From Bacteroidota bacterium (lineage in GTDB: Bacteria; Bacteroidota; Bacteroidia; Chitinophagales; Chitinophagaceae): a stretch of 64,000 bases of DNA. Position 1 is the first letter of the stretch. Every line of letters starts with the position of its first letter. A model generated the notes under the pieces. The model did not search any database and was not told the origin of the DNA. It saw nothing but the letters and a program-made list of their open reading frames with translations. Location: the NCBI GenBank assembly GCA_018266555.1, contig JAFEAF010000008.1:55682-119681 (forward strand), written 5' to 3'. Positions 24,805 to 34,968 of the stretch are shown here, piece by piece. The translations under genes were made by a program, and so were the position numbers.

Positions 24805-26298
24805 ATGAGCAATATTCGAAGGCAAAGTATCATCTCCTCCGTAGTGATTTATTTTGGCTTTGCCATAGGGCTTCTGAATACATATCTTTTTACCAAAGAA
24901 GGGCTTTTTACAGAAGAGCAATACGGCCTCACAGGAATTTTACTCGCTATCGCCATTATGATGTCAGCGTTGGCCAACATGGCAATGCCATCATACATAT
25001 ACAAATTCTACCATTATTATAATGACAATCTTCCGCCTAAGAAAAATGATATGATAACTTGGTCGCTGCTTATCAGTTGTATTGGATTTGTATTCATATT
25101 GATCGCCGGTGTTGTATTCAAACATCTTGTGGTGCGAAAATTCGGAGGTAATTCACAACTTCTCGTCACGTATTATTATTGGACATTCCCTTTAGGGCTA
25201 GGTCTTACCCTATTCACCGTTCTGGAAGCTTACGCATGGAATCTTGGCAAATCTGTTCTCACAAATTTTTTAAAAGAAGTACAATGGCGGTTATTCATCA
25301 CAATCATTATCGTTTTGTTTGCAATGAACGTAATTAAAGATTATTCGTTTTTCATCAAATGTTTTGCTTTCACATATCCCGGCATCGCCGTTACGCTTTT
25401 TATTTATCTCGGCGCTACAAAAAAAATTCATTTTACATTCAAGGTTAGCAAAGTATCCCGTAGATTTTTTAAAAAGATCGTGGCCCTGTGCCTGTTTATC
25501 TACTCCGGCACTTTTATTTTCTCTTTATCACAGGTGTTTGATACGTTTGTCATTGCCTCTTTAAAAGGTTTGGATAAGGCAGGTATTTATATACTGGCTG
25601 CTGTGGTGAGTAATGTGGTGCAGGCGCCGCAGCGAAGCATCATTGCTGCCTCTATTTCGCATTTGGCAAAAGGCTGGAAAGAAAAAAATATCCCTCTGCT
25701 GCAAAAAGTATATCAACGTTCATCGCTGAACCTGCTCATTTTTTCCTGCGGTATTTTTTTATTGCTCTGGATGAATTTTGCCGATGGCGTAACCACGTTC
25801 GGATTGAAGCCGGACTACCTTGCGGCAGCGGATGTGCTCTTCCTCCTTGGCCTTACAAAGATTGTGGATATGGGAACCGGCGTCAATGCACAATTAATCG
25901 TTACGTCCACTTACTGGAAATTTGAATTGTTCAGCGGTTTGGTTTTACTGAGCCTGATGCTTCCGCTTACTTACCTATTTGCAAAACAATACGGCATTAT
26001 TGGCCCCGCAATTGCCAATTTAATTTCAATGAGCATTTATAATTTTGTACGCATTATTTTTCTTTGGGTAAAATTCAAACTCTTTCCTTTTACGCTTCCG
26101 AGTGTATATACATTGGTGCTTGCCGCAGCCGGTTATGGTATTTGCCATTTTGCATTTCATAATATGCATGGTTTAGCCGCCATAGCTTTACGCAGCATTT
26201 TATTTATTATCGTTTATGCAGGCGGGGTATTATATTTCAATTTATCTCCGGATGTAAAACCGGTGATTGAAACCATCAGGAAAAGACTGAGAATTTAA
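24805..26298 (+). CDS. Polysaccharide/lipid-linked oligosaccharide flippase (MOP superfamily)
   Basis: A 497-residue integral membrane protein with about 12-14 hydrophobic helices spread over the whole length. The start (SNIRRQSIISSVVIYFGFAIGLLNTYLF), a central FDTFVIASLKGLDKAGIYILA segment with QAPQRSI, and a third-quarter VTSTYWKFELFSGLVLL are typical of Wzx-like oligosaccharide flippases of Bacteroidota. It should move undecaprenyl- or lipid-linked sugars across the inner membrane for surface polysaccharide. No glycosyltransferases are adjacent, so it is an orphan flippase gene. ATG at 24805. Confidence 0.85.
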   Translation: MSNIRRQSIISSVVIYFGFAIGLLNTYLFTKEGLFTEEQYGLTGILLAIAIMMSALANMAMPSYIYKFYHYYNDNLPPKKNDMITWSLLISCIGFVFILIAGVVFKHLVVRKFGGNSQLLVTYYYWTFPLGLGLTLFTVLEAYAWNLGKSVLTNFLKEVQWRLFITIIIVLFAMNVIKDYSFFIKCFAFTYPGIAVTLFIYLGATKKIHFTFKVSKVSRRFFKKIVALCLFIYSGTFIFSLSQVFDTFVIASLKGLDKAGIYILAAVVSNVVQAPQRSIIAASISHLAKGWKEKNIPLLQKVYQRSSLNLLIFSCGIFLLLWMNFADGVTTFGLKPDYLAAADVLFLLGLTKIVDMGTGVNAQLIVTSTYWKFELFSGLVLLSLMLPLTYLFAKQYGIIGPAIANLISMSIYNFVRIIFLWVKFKLFPFTLPSVYTLVLAAAGYGICHFAFHNMHGLAAIALRSILFIIVYAGGVLYFNLSPDVKPVIETIRKRLRI

Positions 26299-26307
26299 TA
26301 AAAAATT

Positions 26308-27081
26308 TTAATTATCAGAGACAACACGCCCGGCTCCAATAAGGTGTTTTACATAATAAGGATCATACATGTCACTGACCGTAACACCACCTGAGCTGGA
26401 TGCCTGTACAAACTTGTTATTCTGCAGATAGATACCCACATGTGTCACTCCTTTGTGATATTTCCGGGTGTGAAAGAACAGAAGATCGCCTTCTTTTAAT
26501 TGTGTAGTTGAAATACGTTTTGTCGCTGTGTATTGATATTTAGAAGTACGTGGCAATGAGATCCCATACACGGTTGCAAAAAGCGATTGAACAAAAGCAG
26601 AACAATCAATTCCATCTTTGGAAGTGCCACCTAACCTGTACCGGGTACCATACCAATCGTCAATATATTCATATAATTTTAAATTCTGAATATCCGAAGG
26701 ATCAATATTCATTTTAGCAGCGTATTTTTCTTGTAATGCTGCGGTCATGGATGCATTATCTGATTCCAGGTTATTTTCATTTCTAACAATTTCTTTTGAA
26801 GGTTCAGGTTGTTTTGCAGATTTTGAATTTACAGTTTCCTCACTTTCCCGGATTCTGGGTTGATTTTTTGGAGTGGAATTAATATCAGCCTGGGAATTAC
26901 TTGCAGAAATGTCATTTAGAAATTTTACATCTTTAGTTTTTTTTAACTGGGTATCATGAACGGTCGCTGTTGATGTGGTGGGAACAATTTGTTTATTACT
27001 GGATATATCAATTTGTTTCAGGGCGCTACAGCTGCCCAGAAGCAAAATAAGCGATATGGCGGGAAATAGTTTCTTAACCAT
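26308..27081 (-). CDS. NlpC/P60 (C40) cell-wall peptidase lipoprotein
   Basis: A 257-residue lipoprotein (lipobox LLGSC, Cys18). A long Ser/Asn/Lys-rich low-complexity spacer (about 20-120) is followed by the NlpC/P60 domain (about 138-255). Catalytic Cys in DGIDCSAFVQSLF, His in THVGIYL, and a third polar residue downstream near QASSSGG are visible, as is LFFHTRKY. It probably cleaves peptidoglycan stem peptides (Spr/MepS-like DL-endopeptidase) from an outer-membrane anchor. It converges with the flippase gene (9 bp apart) and diverges from dnaE. Confidence 0.9.
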   Translation of the reverse strand: MVKKLFPAISLILLLGSCSALKQIDISSNKQIVPTTSTATVHDTQLKKTKDVKFLNDISASNSQADINSTPKNQPRIRESEETVNSKSAKQPEPSKEIVRNENNLESDNASMTAALQEKYAAKMNIDPSDIQNLKLYEYIDDWYGTRYRLGGTSKDGIDCSAFVQSLFATVYGISLPRTSKYQYTATKRISTTQLKEGDLLFFHTRKYHKGVTHVGIYLQNNKFVQASSSGGVTVSDMYDPYYVKHLIGAGRVVSDN

Positions 27082-27238
27082 ATTGGTTTTTTAGTTGGAT
27101 TCAAAGGGCGGCATCAACAATCGTGCAAAACTAAACCCAATTTTCCAGAATGTGAATATTATTTCAACGAAATTTGAGGTATTAAATTGCGGGTTTCTTT
27201 TATTTGCTTTTAAACGAAGGAATTAGATTCTGCGACAT

Positions 27239-30200
27239 ATGAAATTTTCACATTTACATGTACATACTCAGTTCTCGCTTCTGGATGGAGCCGCTTCTAT
27301 TCAGAGCCTCTACAAAAAAGCAATGGATGACGGAATGCCCGCATTGGCCATCAGCGATCATGGCAATATGTTCGGCGTATTTGAATTTGTTGCCGAAGCA
27401 TACAAACACAAAGATGAAAAAGGTAATCCTAAGGTAAAACCCATTGTCGGCTGTGAATTTTATATTACCTACAACCGTCATATAAAAACATTTACAAAAG
27501 ATCAGAAAGATCCGAGGCATCACCAGATATTATTGGCAAAAAATGAAAAGGGCTATCGCCATTTGATGAAACTGACTTCGCTTGGCTTCATTGAAGGGAT
27601 GTACAGCAAATATCCCCGAATTGATAAAGAATTAATTCTCCGGCATCATGAAGGATTGATTGCCACTACCTGCTGCCTGGGCGCCAGCGTACCGCAGGCT
27701 ATTTTAAAAAAAGGGGAAGAAGAAGGAGAAAACGAATTCAAATGGTGGCTGAATGTTTTTCAGGAAGATTATTATGTGGAATTGCAACGGCATGGATTAC
27801 CGGAGCAGGATAAGGTCAATAAAGTTTTGATAAAATGGGCCAAGAAATATAATGTGAAGATTATTGCAAGCAATGATTCACATTATGTAGATCAAAGCGA
27901 TTTTACCGCTCATGATATTCTTCTTTGCATCAACACCGGCGAAAAACTCTCCACCCCCGCCATTCGTGAATTTGCAGATGATGATGTGTCTTTTAAAGAT
28001 AAACGCTTTGCATTTCCCAACGATCAGTTTTATTTCAAGACAACGGAAGAGATGAGCAAAACGTTCAGCGATTTGCCGGAAGCCATTGACAATACCAATG
28101 AAGTTGTGTCGAAAATTGAACTATTGGATTTAAAAAGAAATATTTTATTACCGGCCTTTCCCATTCCTGAAGAATTTAAAATTCATACCAAAGAAGAAAA
28201 ACTCGACAAAGGTTCCGTTTCTCCAGAATCATTGAACCAGTGGGAATATTTAAAACATCTTACTTATGAAGGCGCAACGAAACGCTACAACGAAATCACC
28301 GATGAAATACGGGAGCGCATCGAGTTTGAATTGTTTACCATTAAGACTATGGGATTTGCCGGATACTTTCTCATTGTGAGTGATTTTATCCGAGCGGGAA
28401 GAAATAAAGGTGTGTACATCGGACCAGGGCGTGGATCTGCAGCGGGCTCGGTTGTTGCCTATTGCATCGGCATCACCAATATTGATCCCATAAAATACAA
28501 TTTACTTTTTGAACGGTTCCTAAATCCGGATAGAAAATCAATGCCGGATATTGATACGGACTTTGATGATGAAGGACGACAAATTGTAATTGATTATGTT
28601 GTTGAAAAATACGGGAAACACCAAGTGGCACAGATCATCACTTATGGTACTATGGCTGCAAAAATGAGTATTAAAGATGTAGCACGGGTCATGGATTTAC
28701 CATTACCGGATTCCAATGCTCTGGCGAAGTTAGTTCCTGAACGTCCGGGTGTTGAATTAGGAAGATTGTTGCATGCTCCCATGAAAACAAATTCTTCAGC
28801 AAATGCAGGTAGTCAAAAATCGCTGGAAGAAAAAGAAGGATTGGGGAACGAAGATGCAGAAAATATAAAGAAACTCAGGGAGATTTATAATAAACCGGAT
28901 ACCATCGAAGGAAAAGTATTGCATGAAGCAGAACGGCTGGAAGGTTCTGTAAGGAATACCGGTATCCATGCAGCGGGTATTATCATTGCACCCAAAGATT
29001 TAACTGAATTAATCCCGGTGTGTACGGCAAAAGATTCTTCATTATGGGTGACGCAGATTGAAGGAAATATCATTGAAGAAGCCGGCGTCATCAAGATGGA
29101 CTTTTTAGGATTAAAAACTTTAACGATTATCAAAAATGCGCTGAATCTTATCAAACAAAATCACGGAGTAGAAATTGATATTGATAAAATTCCTTTAGAC
29201 GATAAAAAAACTTTCGAGTTATATCAACACGGTACCACGATTGGAACATTCCAGTTTGAAAGCCCGGGTATGCAAAAATATCTGCGTGAATTGAAACCGG
29301 ATAAATTAGATGACCTGGTTGCGATGAACGCTTTGTATCGTCCAGGCCCATTGGCATATATCCCGAATTTCATTGAGCGTAAAAACGGGAGAGAGCCTAT
29401 CACCTATGATCTTCCTGAAATGGAAGAAATATTAAAAGAAACTTATGGTATTACAGTGTACCAGGAACAGGTGATGCTGCTGGCTCAGAAATTAGCCGGT
29501 TTCAGCAAAGGAGATGCAGACGTGCTGCGCAAAGCAATGGGCAAAAAGCAAAAATCAGTGCTTGATAAAATGAAATCGCAATTCATTAAGGGAGCTACTG
29601 AAAAATTATTTCCTCCGGAAAAATTGGAAAAGATTTGGACCGATTGGGAAGCATTTGCTCAATACGCATTTAATAAATCACACTCGACCTGTTATGCGTA
29701 TGTGGCTTATCAAACCGCATTCCTGAAGGCGCATTATCCTTCGGAATACATGGCTGCAGTTCTGAATCATTCGGGGAGTATTGAAAAGATTACATTCTTT
29801 ATGGAAGAATGTAAACGGATGGGATTAAAAGTCCTGGGGCCCGACATCAATGAATCACATAAAGGCTTTGCCGTGAATAAAGCCGGTGAAATTCGCTTTG
29901 GCCTTGGTGGATTAAAAGGTGTGGGAGAAGCAGCTGTAGAATCTATCATCGAAGAAAGAAATAAGAATGGTCATTTTACAACCATTTTTGATCTTATCAA
30001 ACGAATCAATCAAAGAACAGTCAATAAAAAAACATTGGAAAGCCTGGCATACGCTGGCGCATTCGATGGTTTCACAGAATTGCACAGGGCACAATATTTT
30101 TATACGCCGCCTGATGAAACTGCAACCGGGCTGGAACGTATCATTCGCTTCGGCCAGATTTACCAGACGCATTCCGCTTCATCCTCAAATACATTGTTTG

Positions 30201-30928
30201 GCGACTTGCCAATGATGGATGAAATTCCATCTCCGAGAATTCCTGATTGCTCACCCTGGCCGCTAACTGTTCAATTAGATCATGAAAAAGAAGTGACGGG
30301 TATGTTCATCAGCGGGCATCCGTTAGATCATTACAAATTTGAAATAAAACATTACGGCGTCACTCCAATTGCTGACTTCAATGAATTCAAAGAAGCCATA
30401 ACGTTTAACCCCAACCCAACCAGGATGTTTCGGTTGATTGGATTGGTGGCAGAAGCACAACATAAAATATCCCGGCAGGGAAACAAATACGGCAATTTTA
30501 TTGTGGAAGACTATTCCGGGAAAACAACAGTGTTGTTGTTCAGTGAAGATTATATGAAGTTCACACCTATGTTGCAGCAGGGTAATACGGTTTTCATCAT
30601 CGGGTATTTCAAACAACGGTACAAAAGAGATGAGTTTGAATTTAAAGTAGTCAATGTATCATTGGTGGAGACTATGAAACAACACCTGACCAAACAACTG
30701 AACATTGAGGTTCACCCACAGAATATTAATGAAGAAATGATCCGTTTTGTGGAAAAAAATGTAAAATCATTTCCCGGAAACGCTACATTAAAATTTACCG
30801 TAACAGAACCGAGGAACAACTGGAAGATCAGCATGGTAATGCTAAGCAGCGGCTTTGAAATGAACAATGATTTGATAGATTTTTTACAACAAAAACCGGA
30901 ATTGGATGTGAAGGTGATTACTGCCTGA
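27239..30928 (+). CDS. dnaE: DNA polymerase III subunit alpha
   Basis: The 1229-residue replicative polymerase of the DnaE type. The order is: PHP domain (SHLHVHTQFSLLDGA at the start, SDHGNMFG), palm with YIGPGRGSAAGSVVAYC and the catalytic PDIDTDFDDEGRQ, fingers including YQEQVMLLAQ and LRKAMGKK, helix-hairpin-helix region (FGLGGLKGVGE), then an OB-fold (about 1050-1130) and C-terminal domain. A charged insert (about 520-550, rich in Ser, Glu, Asn) sits in the fingers. No exonuclease domain, so it relies on a separate epsilon subunit. Length is slightly above E. coli DnaE (1160). Confidence 0.97.
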   Translation: MKFSHLHVHTQFSLLDGAASIQSLYKKAMDDGMPALAISDHGNMFGVFEFVAEAYKHKDEKGNPKVKPIVGCEFYITYNRHIKTFTKDQKDPRHHQILLAKNEKGYRHLMKLTSLGFIEGMYSKYPRIDKELILRHHEGLIATTCCLGASVPQAILKKGEEEGENEFKWWLNVFQEDYYVELQRHGLPEQDKVNKVLIKWAKKYNVKIIASNDSHYVDQSDFTAHDILLCINTGEKLSTPAIREFADDDVSFKDKRFAFPNDQFYFKTTEEMSKTFSDLPEAIDNTNEVVSKIELLDLKRNILLPAFPIPEEFKIHTKEEKLDKGSVSPESLNQWEYLKHLTYEGATKRYNEITDEIRERIEFELFTIKTMGFAGYFLIVSDFIRAGRNKGVYIGPGRGSAAGSVVAYCIGITNIDPIKYNLLFERFLNPDRKSMPDIDTDFDDEGRQIVIDYVVEKYGKHQVAQIITYGTMAAKMSIKDVARVMDLPLPDSNALAKLVPERPGVELGRLLHAPMKTNSSANAGSQKSLEEKEGLGNEDAENIKKLREIYNKPDTIEGKVLHEAERLEGSVRNTGIHAAGIIIAPKDLTELIPVCTAKDSSLWVTQIEGNIIEEAGVIKMDFLGLKTLTIIKNALNLIKQNHGVEIDIDKIPLDDKKTFELYQHGTTIGTFQFESPGMQKYLRELKPDKLDDLVAMNALYRPGPLAYIPNFIERKNGREPITYDLPEMEEILKETYGITVYQEQVMLLAQKLAGFSKGDADVLRKAMGKKQKSVLDKMKSQFIKGATEKLFPPEKLEKIWTDWEAFAQYAFNKSHSTCYAYVAYQTAFLKAHYPSEYMAAVLNHSGSIEKITFFMEECKRMGLKVLGPDINESHKGFAVNKAGEIRFGLGGLKGVGEAAVESIIEERNKNGHFTTIFDLIKRINQRTVNKKTLESLAYAGAFDGFTELHRAQYFYTPPDETATGLERIIRFGQIYQTHSASSSNTLFGDLPMMDEIPSPRIPDCSPWPLTVQLDHEKEVTGMFISGHPLDHYKFEIKHYGVTPIADFNEFKEAITFNPNPTRMFRLIGLVAEAQHKISRQGNKYGNFIVEDYSGKTTVLLFSEDYMKFTPMLQQGNTVFIIGYFKQRYKRDEFEFKVVNVSLVETMKQHLTKQLNIEVHPQNINEEMIRFVEKNVKSFPGNATLKFTVTEPRNNWKISMVMLSSGFEMNNDLIDFLQQKPELDVKVITA

Positions 30929-31023
30929 GAAAAACACCGAGCCGCTTTGTCAGCCTCCTGACCGAAACAATGACAAGTTTTACACAACTTTGTGCCAGCG
31001 TTACATGTTATGAAATGAGGGCT

Positions 31024-31031
31024 TAAATTTG
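31024..31031 (+). promoter_or_regulatory. Putative trxA promoter -7 element
   Basis: TAAATTTG matches TAnnTTTG and ends 36 nt before the trxA ATG. No TTTG at normal spacing. Confidence 0.4.
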
Positions 31032-31067
31032 CAGTCCTCATCAATAAAAAATTAAAACATATAACTA

Positions 31068-31388
31068 ATGGCAAAAGAATTTAATGACGCAAATTTTCAG
31101 AATGAAGTGCTTTCTTCAGACAAACTGAGCATAGTGGATTTTTGGGCAGAATGGTGTGGCCCCTGCCGTGCTATCGGGCCAATTATCGAAGACCTTTCCA
31201 AAGAATATAACGGGAAAGTGAATGTAGGTAAAGTAAATGTAGATGTGAACCCGCAGGTGTCTATGAATTACGGTATCACCTCTATCCCTGCCATCCTGTT
31301 TTTTAAAAACGGGCAGCTTGTTGATAAACTGATTGGTGCACAACCCAAAGGAAATTTTGTAAAAAAAATAGAATCACATCTGAGCTAA
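31068..31388 (+). CDS. trxA: Thioredoxin
   Basis: The 106-residue dithiol oxidoreductase has the classic active site WCGPC (Cys30, Cys33) in VDFWAEWCGPCRAIGP, the cis-proline loop in GITSIPAILFF, and a GAQPKGNF C-terminal segment. No signal peptide, so cytoplasmic; it reduces protein disulfides and serves ribonucleotide reductase and peroxiredoxins. Length is typical. It has its own -7 box and a strong terminator shared with the convergent permease gene. Confidence 0.96.
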   Translation: MAKEFNDANFQNEVLSSDKLSIVDFWAEWCGPCRAIGPIIEDLSKEYNGKVNVGKVNVDVNPQVSMNYGITSIPAILFFKNGQLVDKLIGAQPKGNFVKKIESHLS

Positions 31389-31408
31389 AAATTTCTTTTC
31401 AAATGTAG

Positions 31409-31440
31409 AATGCCACGATTTGAAACCGTGGCATTTTTTT
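31409..31440 (+). terminator. Strong terminator after trxA, GCCACG hairpin type
   Basis: AATGCCACG and CGTGGCATT form a 9-bp stem with a 9-nt loop, ending in T7. It lies 20 bp after the trxA stop and can serve both convergent genes. The same stem core recurs at 52592-52617. Confidence 0.85.
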
Positions 31441-31473
31441 ATACCAAAAATCAGATGATCAAATCAAAAGTCG

Positions 31474-32736
31474 TTAATGTTTTACTGCCATCACTGCCCC
31501 CTGGTTATGTTTATGTTTAAATAAAACACTGAAGAGTACAGCAACCACTAAAGCATAGATCGAGAATGTAAGCCAGATGCCATGCCAGTTGCTGCTGCCA
31601 TCCGGTAAAATGAAATATTTCCCGATCAAATACCCGCTGATCTTGCTTCCGAGATAAGCCCCCACTCCATTTGTCATCATCATAAAAAGCCCCTGGGCGC
31701 TGGATCGAATAGTTGTGTCCGTTGTCGTTTCCACAAACAAAGAACCGGAGATATTGAAAAAATCAAATGCCATTCCGTAAACAATGCAGGACACAATAAT
31801 CATAATAGTTCCTGCAAAGGATGGATCACCATAAGCAAATAAGCCAAAGCGGAACACCCAGGCAAACATGGACATCAGCATCACTTTTTTGATCCCGAAT
31901 TTTTTCAGGAAAAAAGGAATGGTGAGAATAAACAATGTTTCCGACATCTGAGAAACTGAGAGAATGATGGTGGAATATTTTACCACAAAAGAATCCTGGT
32001 AAGCGGGGTTTGTTCCAAATCCGCTCAAAAAAGAATCGCCATACATATTTGTCAATTGCAGTGCAGCACCCAGCATCATAGAGAAAACAAAGAACAACGC
32101 CATCTTATAATTTCCAAATAACTTAAATGCATTCAACCCCAACTGTTCGATGATGCCTGCATCTTTGGAAATTGATTTGGGTGGAGGGCATTTCGGCAAT
32201 GTGAATGAAAATATTCCGAGCAGCATAGCTGCCACAGCGCCAATGATAAATTGATTGGAATTTGCTTTACTTCCTGATAAATTGGTGGCCCACATAGCTA
32301 CAATAAAACCAATAGTACCCCAAACCCGTATGGGCGGGAAAACTTTCACCACATCATATCCATCTCTTTTTAAAATAGTATATGCAATGGAATTGGATAA
32401 AGAAATAGTGGGCATGTAGCAGATCATGGCACCAAGAATCACATAATACAAAGTATCCGGGTCATTCACCTGGGGAACGTACAATAATATAATCCCATAA
32501 ACTATTTGAAGTATGCCATAAAGTTTTTCAGCGTTCATCCATTTGTCTGCAATGATGCCTGTAAGCGCCGGCATAAAAATAGATGCAATGGCCAGGGTAG
32601 AAAAAATGGCGCCGAACTGAGGGAAGGTCCACCCTTTCGCATTTAAACAATAGGTGCCGATTGTGATCAGCCAGGCTCCCCAAACAAAGAATTGAAAAAA
32701 ACTGAGAATGGTAAGACGGAATTTGATACCCTTCAT
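31474..32736 (-). CDS. Nucleoside permease, NupG/XapB-type MFS transporter
   Basis: A 420-residue membrane protein with 12 hydrophobic helices. The N-terminus KFRLTILSFFQFFVWGAWLITIGTY, the FGAIFSTLAIASIFMPALTGIIADKW loop, IRVWGTIGFI and the later RSSAQGLFMMMTNGVGAYLGSKISG are characteristic of the nucleoside:H+ symporter family (NupG, XapB). It likely takes up ribo- and deoxynucleosides; cdd in this window would fit a salvage role, although unlinked. Which nucleosides are used is not readable. It converges with trxA and diverges from mqnE. Confidence 0.88.
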   Translation of the reverse strand: MKGIKFRLTILSFFQFFVWGAWLITIGTYCLNAKGWTFPQFGAIFSTLAIASIFMPALTGIIADKWMNAEKLYGILQIVYGIILLYVPQVNDPDTLYYVILGAMICYMPTISLSNSIAYTILKRDGYDVVKVFPPIRVWGTIGFIVAMWATNLSGSKANSNQFIIGAVAAMLLGIFSFTLPKCPPPKSISKDAGIIEQLGLNAFKLFGNYKMALFFVFSMMLGAALQLTNMYGDSFLSGFGTNPAYQDSFVVKYSTIILSVSQMSETLFILTIPFFLKKFGIKKVMLMSMFAWVFRFGLFAYGDPSFAGTIMIIVSCIVYGMAFDFFNISGSLFVETTTDTTIRSSAQGLFMMMTNGVGAYLGSKISGYLIGKYFILPDGSSNWHGIWLTFSIYALVVAVLFSVLFKHKHNQGAVMAVKH

Positions 32737-32818
32737 ACTTGATATTTTTGTAATAAGAAGGGAAGATAAGGATTTTTTGCAGTTGAAAATTTTACTTACA
32801 GGCCAAATGGTGATGGCG

Positions 32819-32826
32819 TAAATTTG
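32819..32826 (+). promoter_or_regulatory. Putative mqnE promoter -7 element
   Basis: TAAATTTG fits TAnnTTTG and ends 20 nt before the mqnE ATG. No proper -33 box found. Confidence 0.4.
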
Positions 32827-32846
32827 CAGTTATTAAACAGTGAAGC

Positions 32847-34022
32847 ATGAATGAGACTTTGGATAAACAGATCATAACAGACAGCAGCCTTGTAAAAGAA
32901 CTGAATCCAATTGCAGAAAAAGTAAAAGCCGGCGAACGAATTACTGATGAAGAAGGATTATTATTATTTGAAAAAGGGAGTTTGTCCTTTTTAGGTAGCC
33001 TTGCTAATTATGTCCGGGAAAAATTGCACGGCGATACCACCTATTTCAACCGGAATTTTCATATTGAGCCAACCAATGTATGTGTTTTCTCCTGTAATTT
33101 CTGTTCCTACTCCCGCTTGTATGCCCATCGTGATGAAGGATGGGAATTGAGTATGGAGCAAATGATGGATATGGTAAAAAAATATGATGGAAAACCTATT
33201 ACTGAAGTGCATATTGTTGGTGGCGTACATCCTAAAATGAATCTGGAATTCTTTGCTGAATTGCTTCGTAAAATAAAATCGCATCGCCCCGGCCTGCATA
33301 TCAAAGGTTTTACTGCTGTGGAACTGGATTATATGTTTCGCAAAGCAAAACTGGCTAATGATGAAGGATTAAAGTTATTGCATGATGCGGGGCTGGATTC
33401 ACTTCCAGGTGGCGGCGCAGAAATTTTTCATCCGGAAATAAGAGAAAAGATATGTGCAGATAAAGTGGATGCCGATGGCTGGCTGAAAATACATGAAGCA
33501 GCACACCGGCTTGGAATGCACACCAACGCTACAATGCTATATGGGCATATTGAAAAATATTGGCATCGTATTGACCACATGAAGCGGCTAAGAGAACTGC
33601 AGGATAAAACAAGAGGTTTCAACACATTTATTCCACTAAAGTTTCGCAATAAAGATAATGACATGAGCCATGTACCAGAAGTATCCCTGGTAGAAGATAT
33701 GAAGATGTATGCCGTTGCCCGGATTTATCTCGATAATTTTCCACACATGAAAGCATACTGGCCGATGCTGGGAAGGCAGAATGCACAACTCTCTCTTGCT
33801 TTTGGTGTAAATGATATTGACGGCACCATTGATGACAGCACCAAAATTTATTCCATGGCCGGAGCCGAAGAACAAAATCCTTCCATGAACACAGCGCAAT
33901 TAGTAACGCTGATACAACAAGCAAAAAGGAAACCGGTGGAGCGGGATACGCTTTACAATGTGATCAGGGATTACAGCGGTATGGACATAAAAGAGATTGA
34001 GATGAATCCGTTGCTGAATTAA
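32847..34022 (+). CDS. mqnE: Aminofutalosine synthase MqnE
   Basis: The 391-residue radical-SAM enzyme of the futalosine menaquinone pathway joins SAM-derived adenosyl radical chemistry to 3-[(1-carboxyvinyl)oxy]benzoate, giving aminofutalosine. The [4Fe-4S] motif is CVFSCNFC (Cys79, Cys83, Cys86, CX3CX2C). MqnE-type segments include VHIVGGVHPKMNLEFF, IKGFTAVELDYMF, LPGGGAEIFHPEIREKICADK, NATMLYGHIE and FIPLKFRN. It was preferred to MqnC, which has another mid-region. Other mqn genes are not in the window. Small genes for DUF4345 and TfoX-N proteins follow on the same strand. Confidence 0.93.
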   Translation: MNETLDKQIITDSSLVKELNPIAEKVKAGERITDEEGLLLFEKGSLSFLGSLANYVREKLHGDTTYFNRNFHIEPTNVCVFSCNFCSYSRLYAHRDEGWELSMEQMMDMVKKYDGKPITEVHIVGGVHPKMNLEFFAELLRKIKSHRPGLHIKGFTAVELDYMFRKAKLANDEGLKLLHDAGLDSLPGGGAEIFHPEIREKICADKVDADGWLKIHEAAHRLGMHTNATMLYGHIEKYWHRIDHMKRLRELQDKTRGFNTFIPLKFRNKDNDMSHVPEVSLVEDMKMYAVARIYLDNFPHMKAYWPMLGRQNAQLSLAFGVNDIDGTIDDSTKIYSMAGAEEQNPSMNTAQLVTLIQQAKRKPVERDTLYNVIRDYSGMDIKEIEMNPLLN

Positions 34023-34126
34023 TATTTTAGTCACTTTCAGCTCATAAGACAAGAACTAAAAACTAAGGAACCACTTATTAACCGAATTGTTTCAAAGATT
34101 TAATTTTATAAAAACGCATTACCAGC

Positions 34127-34498
34127 ATGGAGCTAATATTAAAAATATTGTTATGGATTGTGACGGCAATTTGCCTGTTGGGAGGAATGAATCTTTTGCT
34201 GAAAGGAGCTAACCCCTTTTTACCGGAAGCCATGCGACCCCAAAAGATTTTAGATAATCTATTCAGATTTCTAAGCGGTATTTATTTCGGGTTGGGTTTT
34301 CTTATGGCATGGGTTAATTTTCATATTCAGGAATCAAATGGTTTAATTTATTTTATCGGGATTGTAGTGGTTTTTTCAGGATTGGGAAGATTATATTCAA
34401 GAATCAAAGTCGGCCCGGCAGGAAAATACTTTGATTCTATGATGGTCATTGAAATTTCTTTAGGAATTGCTATCGTTCTTTTGCAATATTTACGATAA
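34127..34498 (+). CDS. DUF4345 family four-helix membrane protein
   Basis: A 123-residue protein with four hydrophobic helices (about 2-23, 45-65, 70-90, 103-121) and the conserved FLSGIYFGLGFLMAW stretch and GLGRLYSRIKVG loop of DUF4345. It is an inner-membrane protein of unknown function. It starts 104 bp after mqnE. Confidence 0.82.
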   Translation: MELILKILLWIVTAICLLGGMNLLLKGANPFLPEAMRPQKILDNLFRFLSGIYFGLGFLMAWVNFHIQESNGLIYFIGIVVVFSGLGRLYSRIKVGPAGKYFDSMMVIEISLGIAIVLLQYLR

Positions 34499-34541
34499 AA
34501 TAAATACAAAGGTTTTCACAACGTTCAAAATAAATCAACTT

Positions 34542-34886
34542 ATGGCTTATGACATGAAACTTGCCGACAGAATAAGAGAATACCTGCTACAATTCCCCAA
34601 ACTGAAGATTAAAGAAAAAAGAATGTTTGGGGGAATGGTTTTTATGATAAATGGCAAAATGTGCATCAATGTTAGCGGTCAAAAAATGATGTGCCGCTTT
34701 GATCCGGATTTGACAGAAAAATTAGCAGAGAGAAATGGATACTTGCCCATGATCATGAAAGGAAAAGAGCTCAAAGGCTATTGTTTTGTTGAACCTGCCG
34801 GCTTTAAAAACAAAAAAGACTTTGAATACTGGATTAATTTATGTTTGGAGTTTAACAGCCGGGCAAAATCTTCCAAAAAAAAGTGA
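34542..34886 (+). CDS. TfoX/Sxy N-terminal domain protein
   Basis: A 114-residue protein that matches the TfoX N-terminal domain (KLADRIREYLLQFP, EKRMFGGMVFMINGKMCINV, MMCRFDPDL, KELKGYCFVEP). It lacks the C-terminal TfoX domain that goes with competence control, so it should not be read as a competence regulator. The basic tail RAKSSKKK is at the end. The frame is open upstream to 34467, but the ATG at 34542 begins exactly at the domain; the longer form would overlap the previous gene. Confidence 0.85.
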   Translation: MAYDMKLADRIREYLLQFPKLKIKEKRMFGGMVFMINGKMCINVSGQKMMCRFDPDLTEKLAERNGYLPMIMKGKELKGYCFVEPAGFKNKKDFEYWINLCLEFNSRAKSSKKK

Positions 34887-34968
34887 ATAGTGTTGAAATA
34901 TTTTATCGTATGCGAAGCATTCTTGCAAAAGACGATTCAAAATTGATTTTGCCGTTTGAAAATAAATT

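Noticed and set aside
34542..34886. Competence regulator (TfoX/Sxy)
   Set aside because: Only the N-terminal domain is present; such stand-alone proteins have no shown role in competence, so the functional name was not used.
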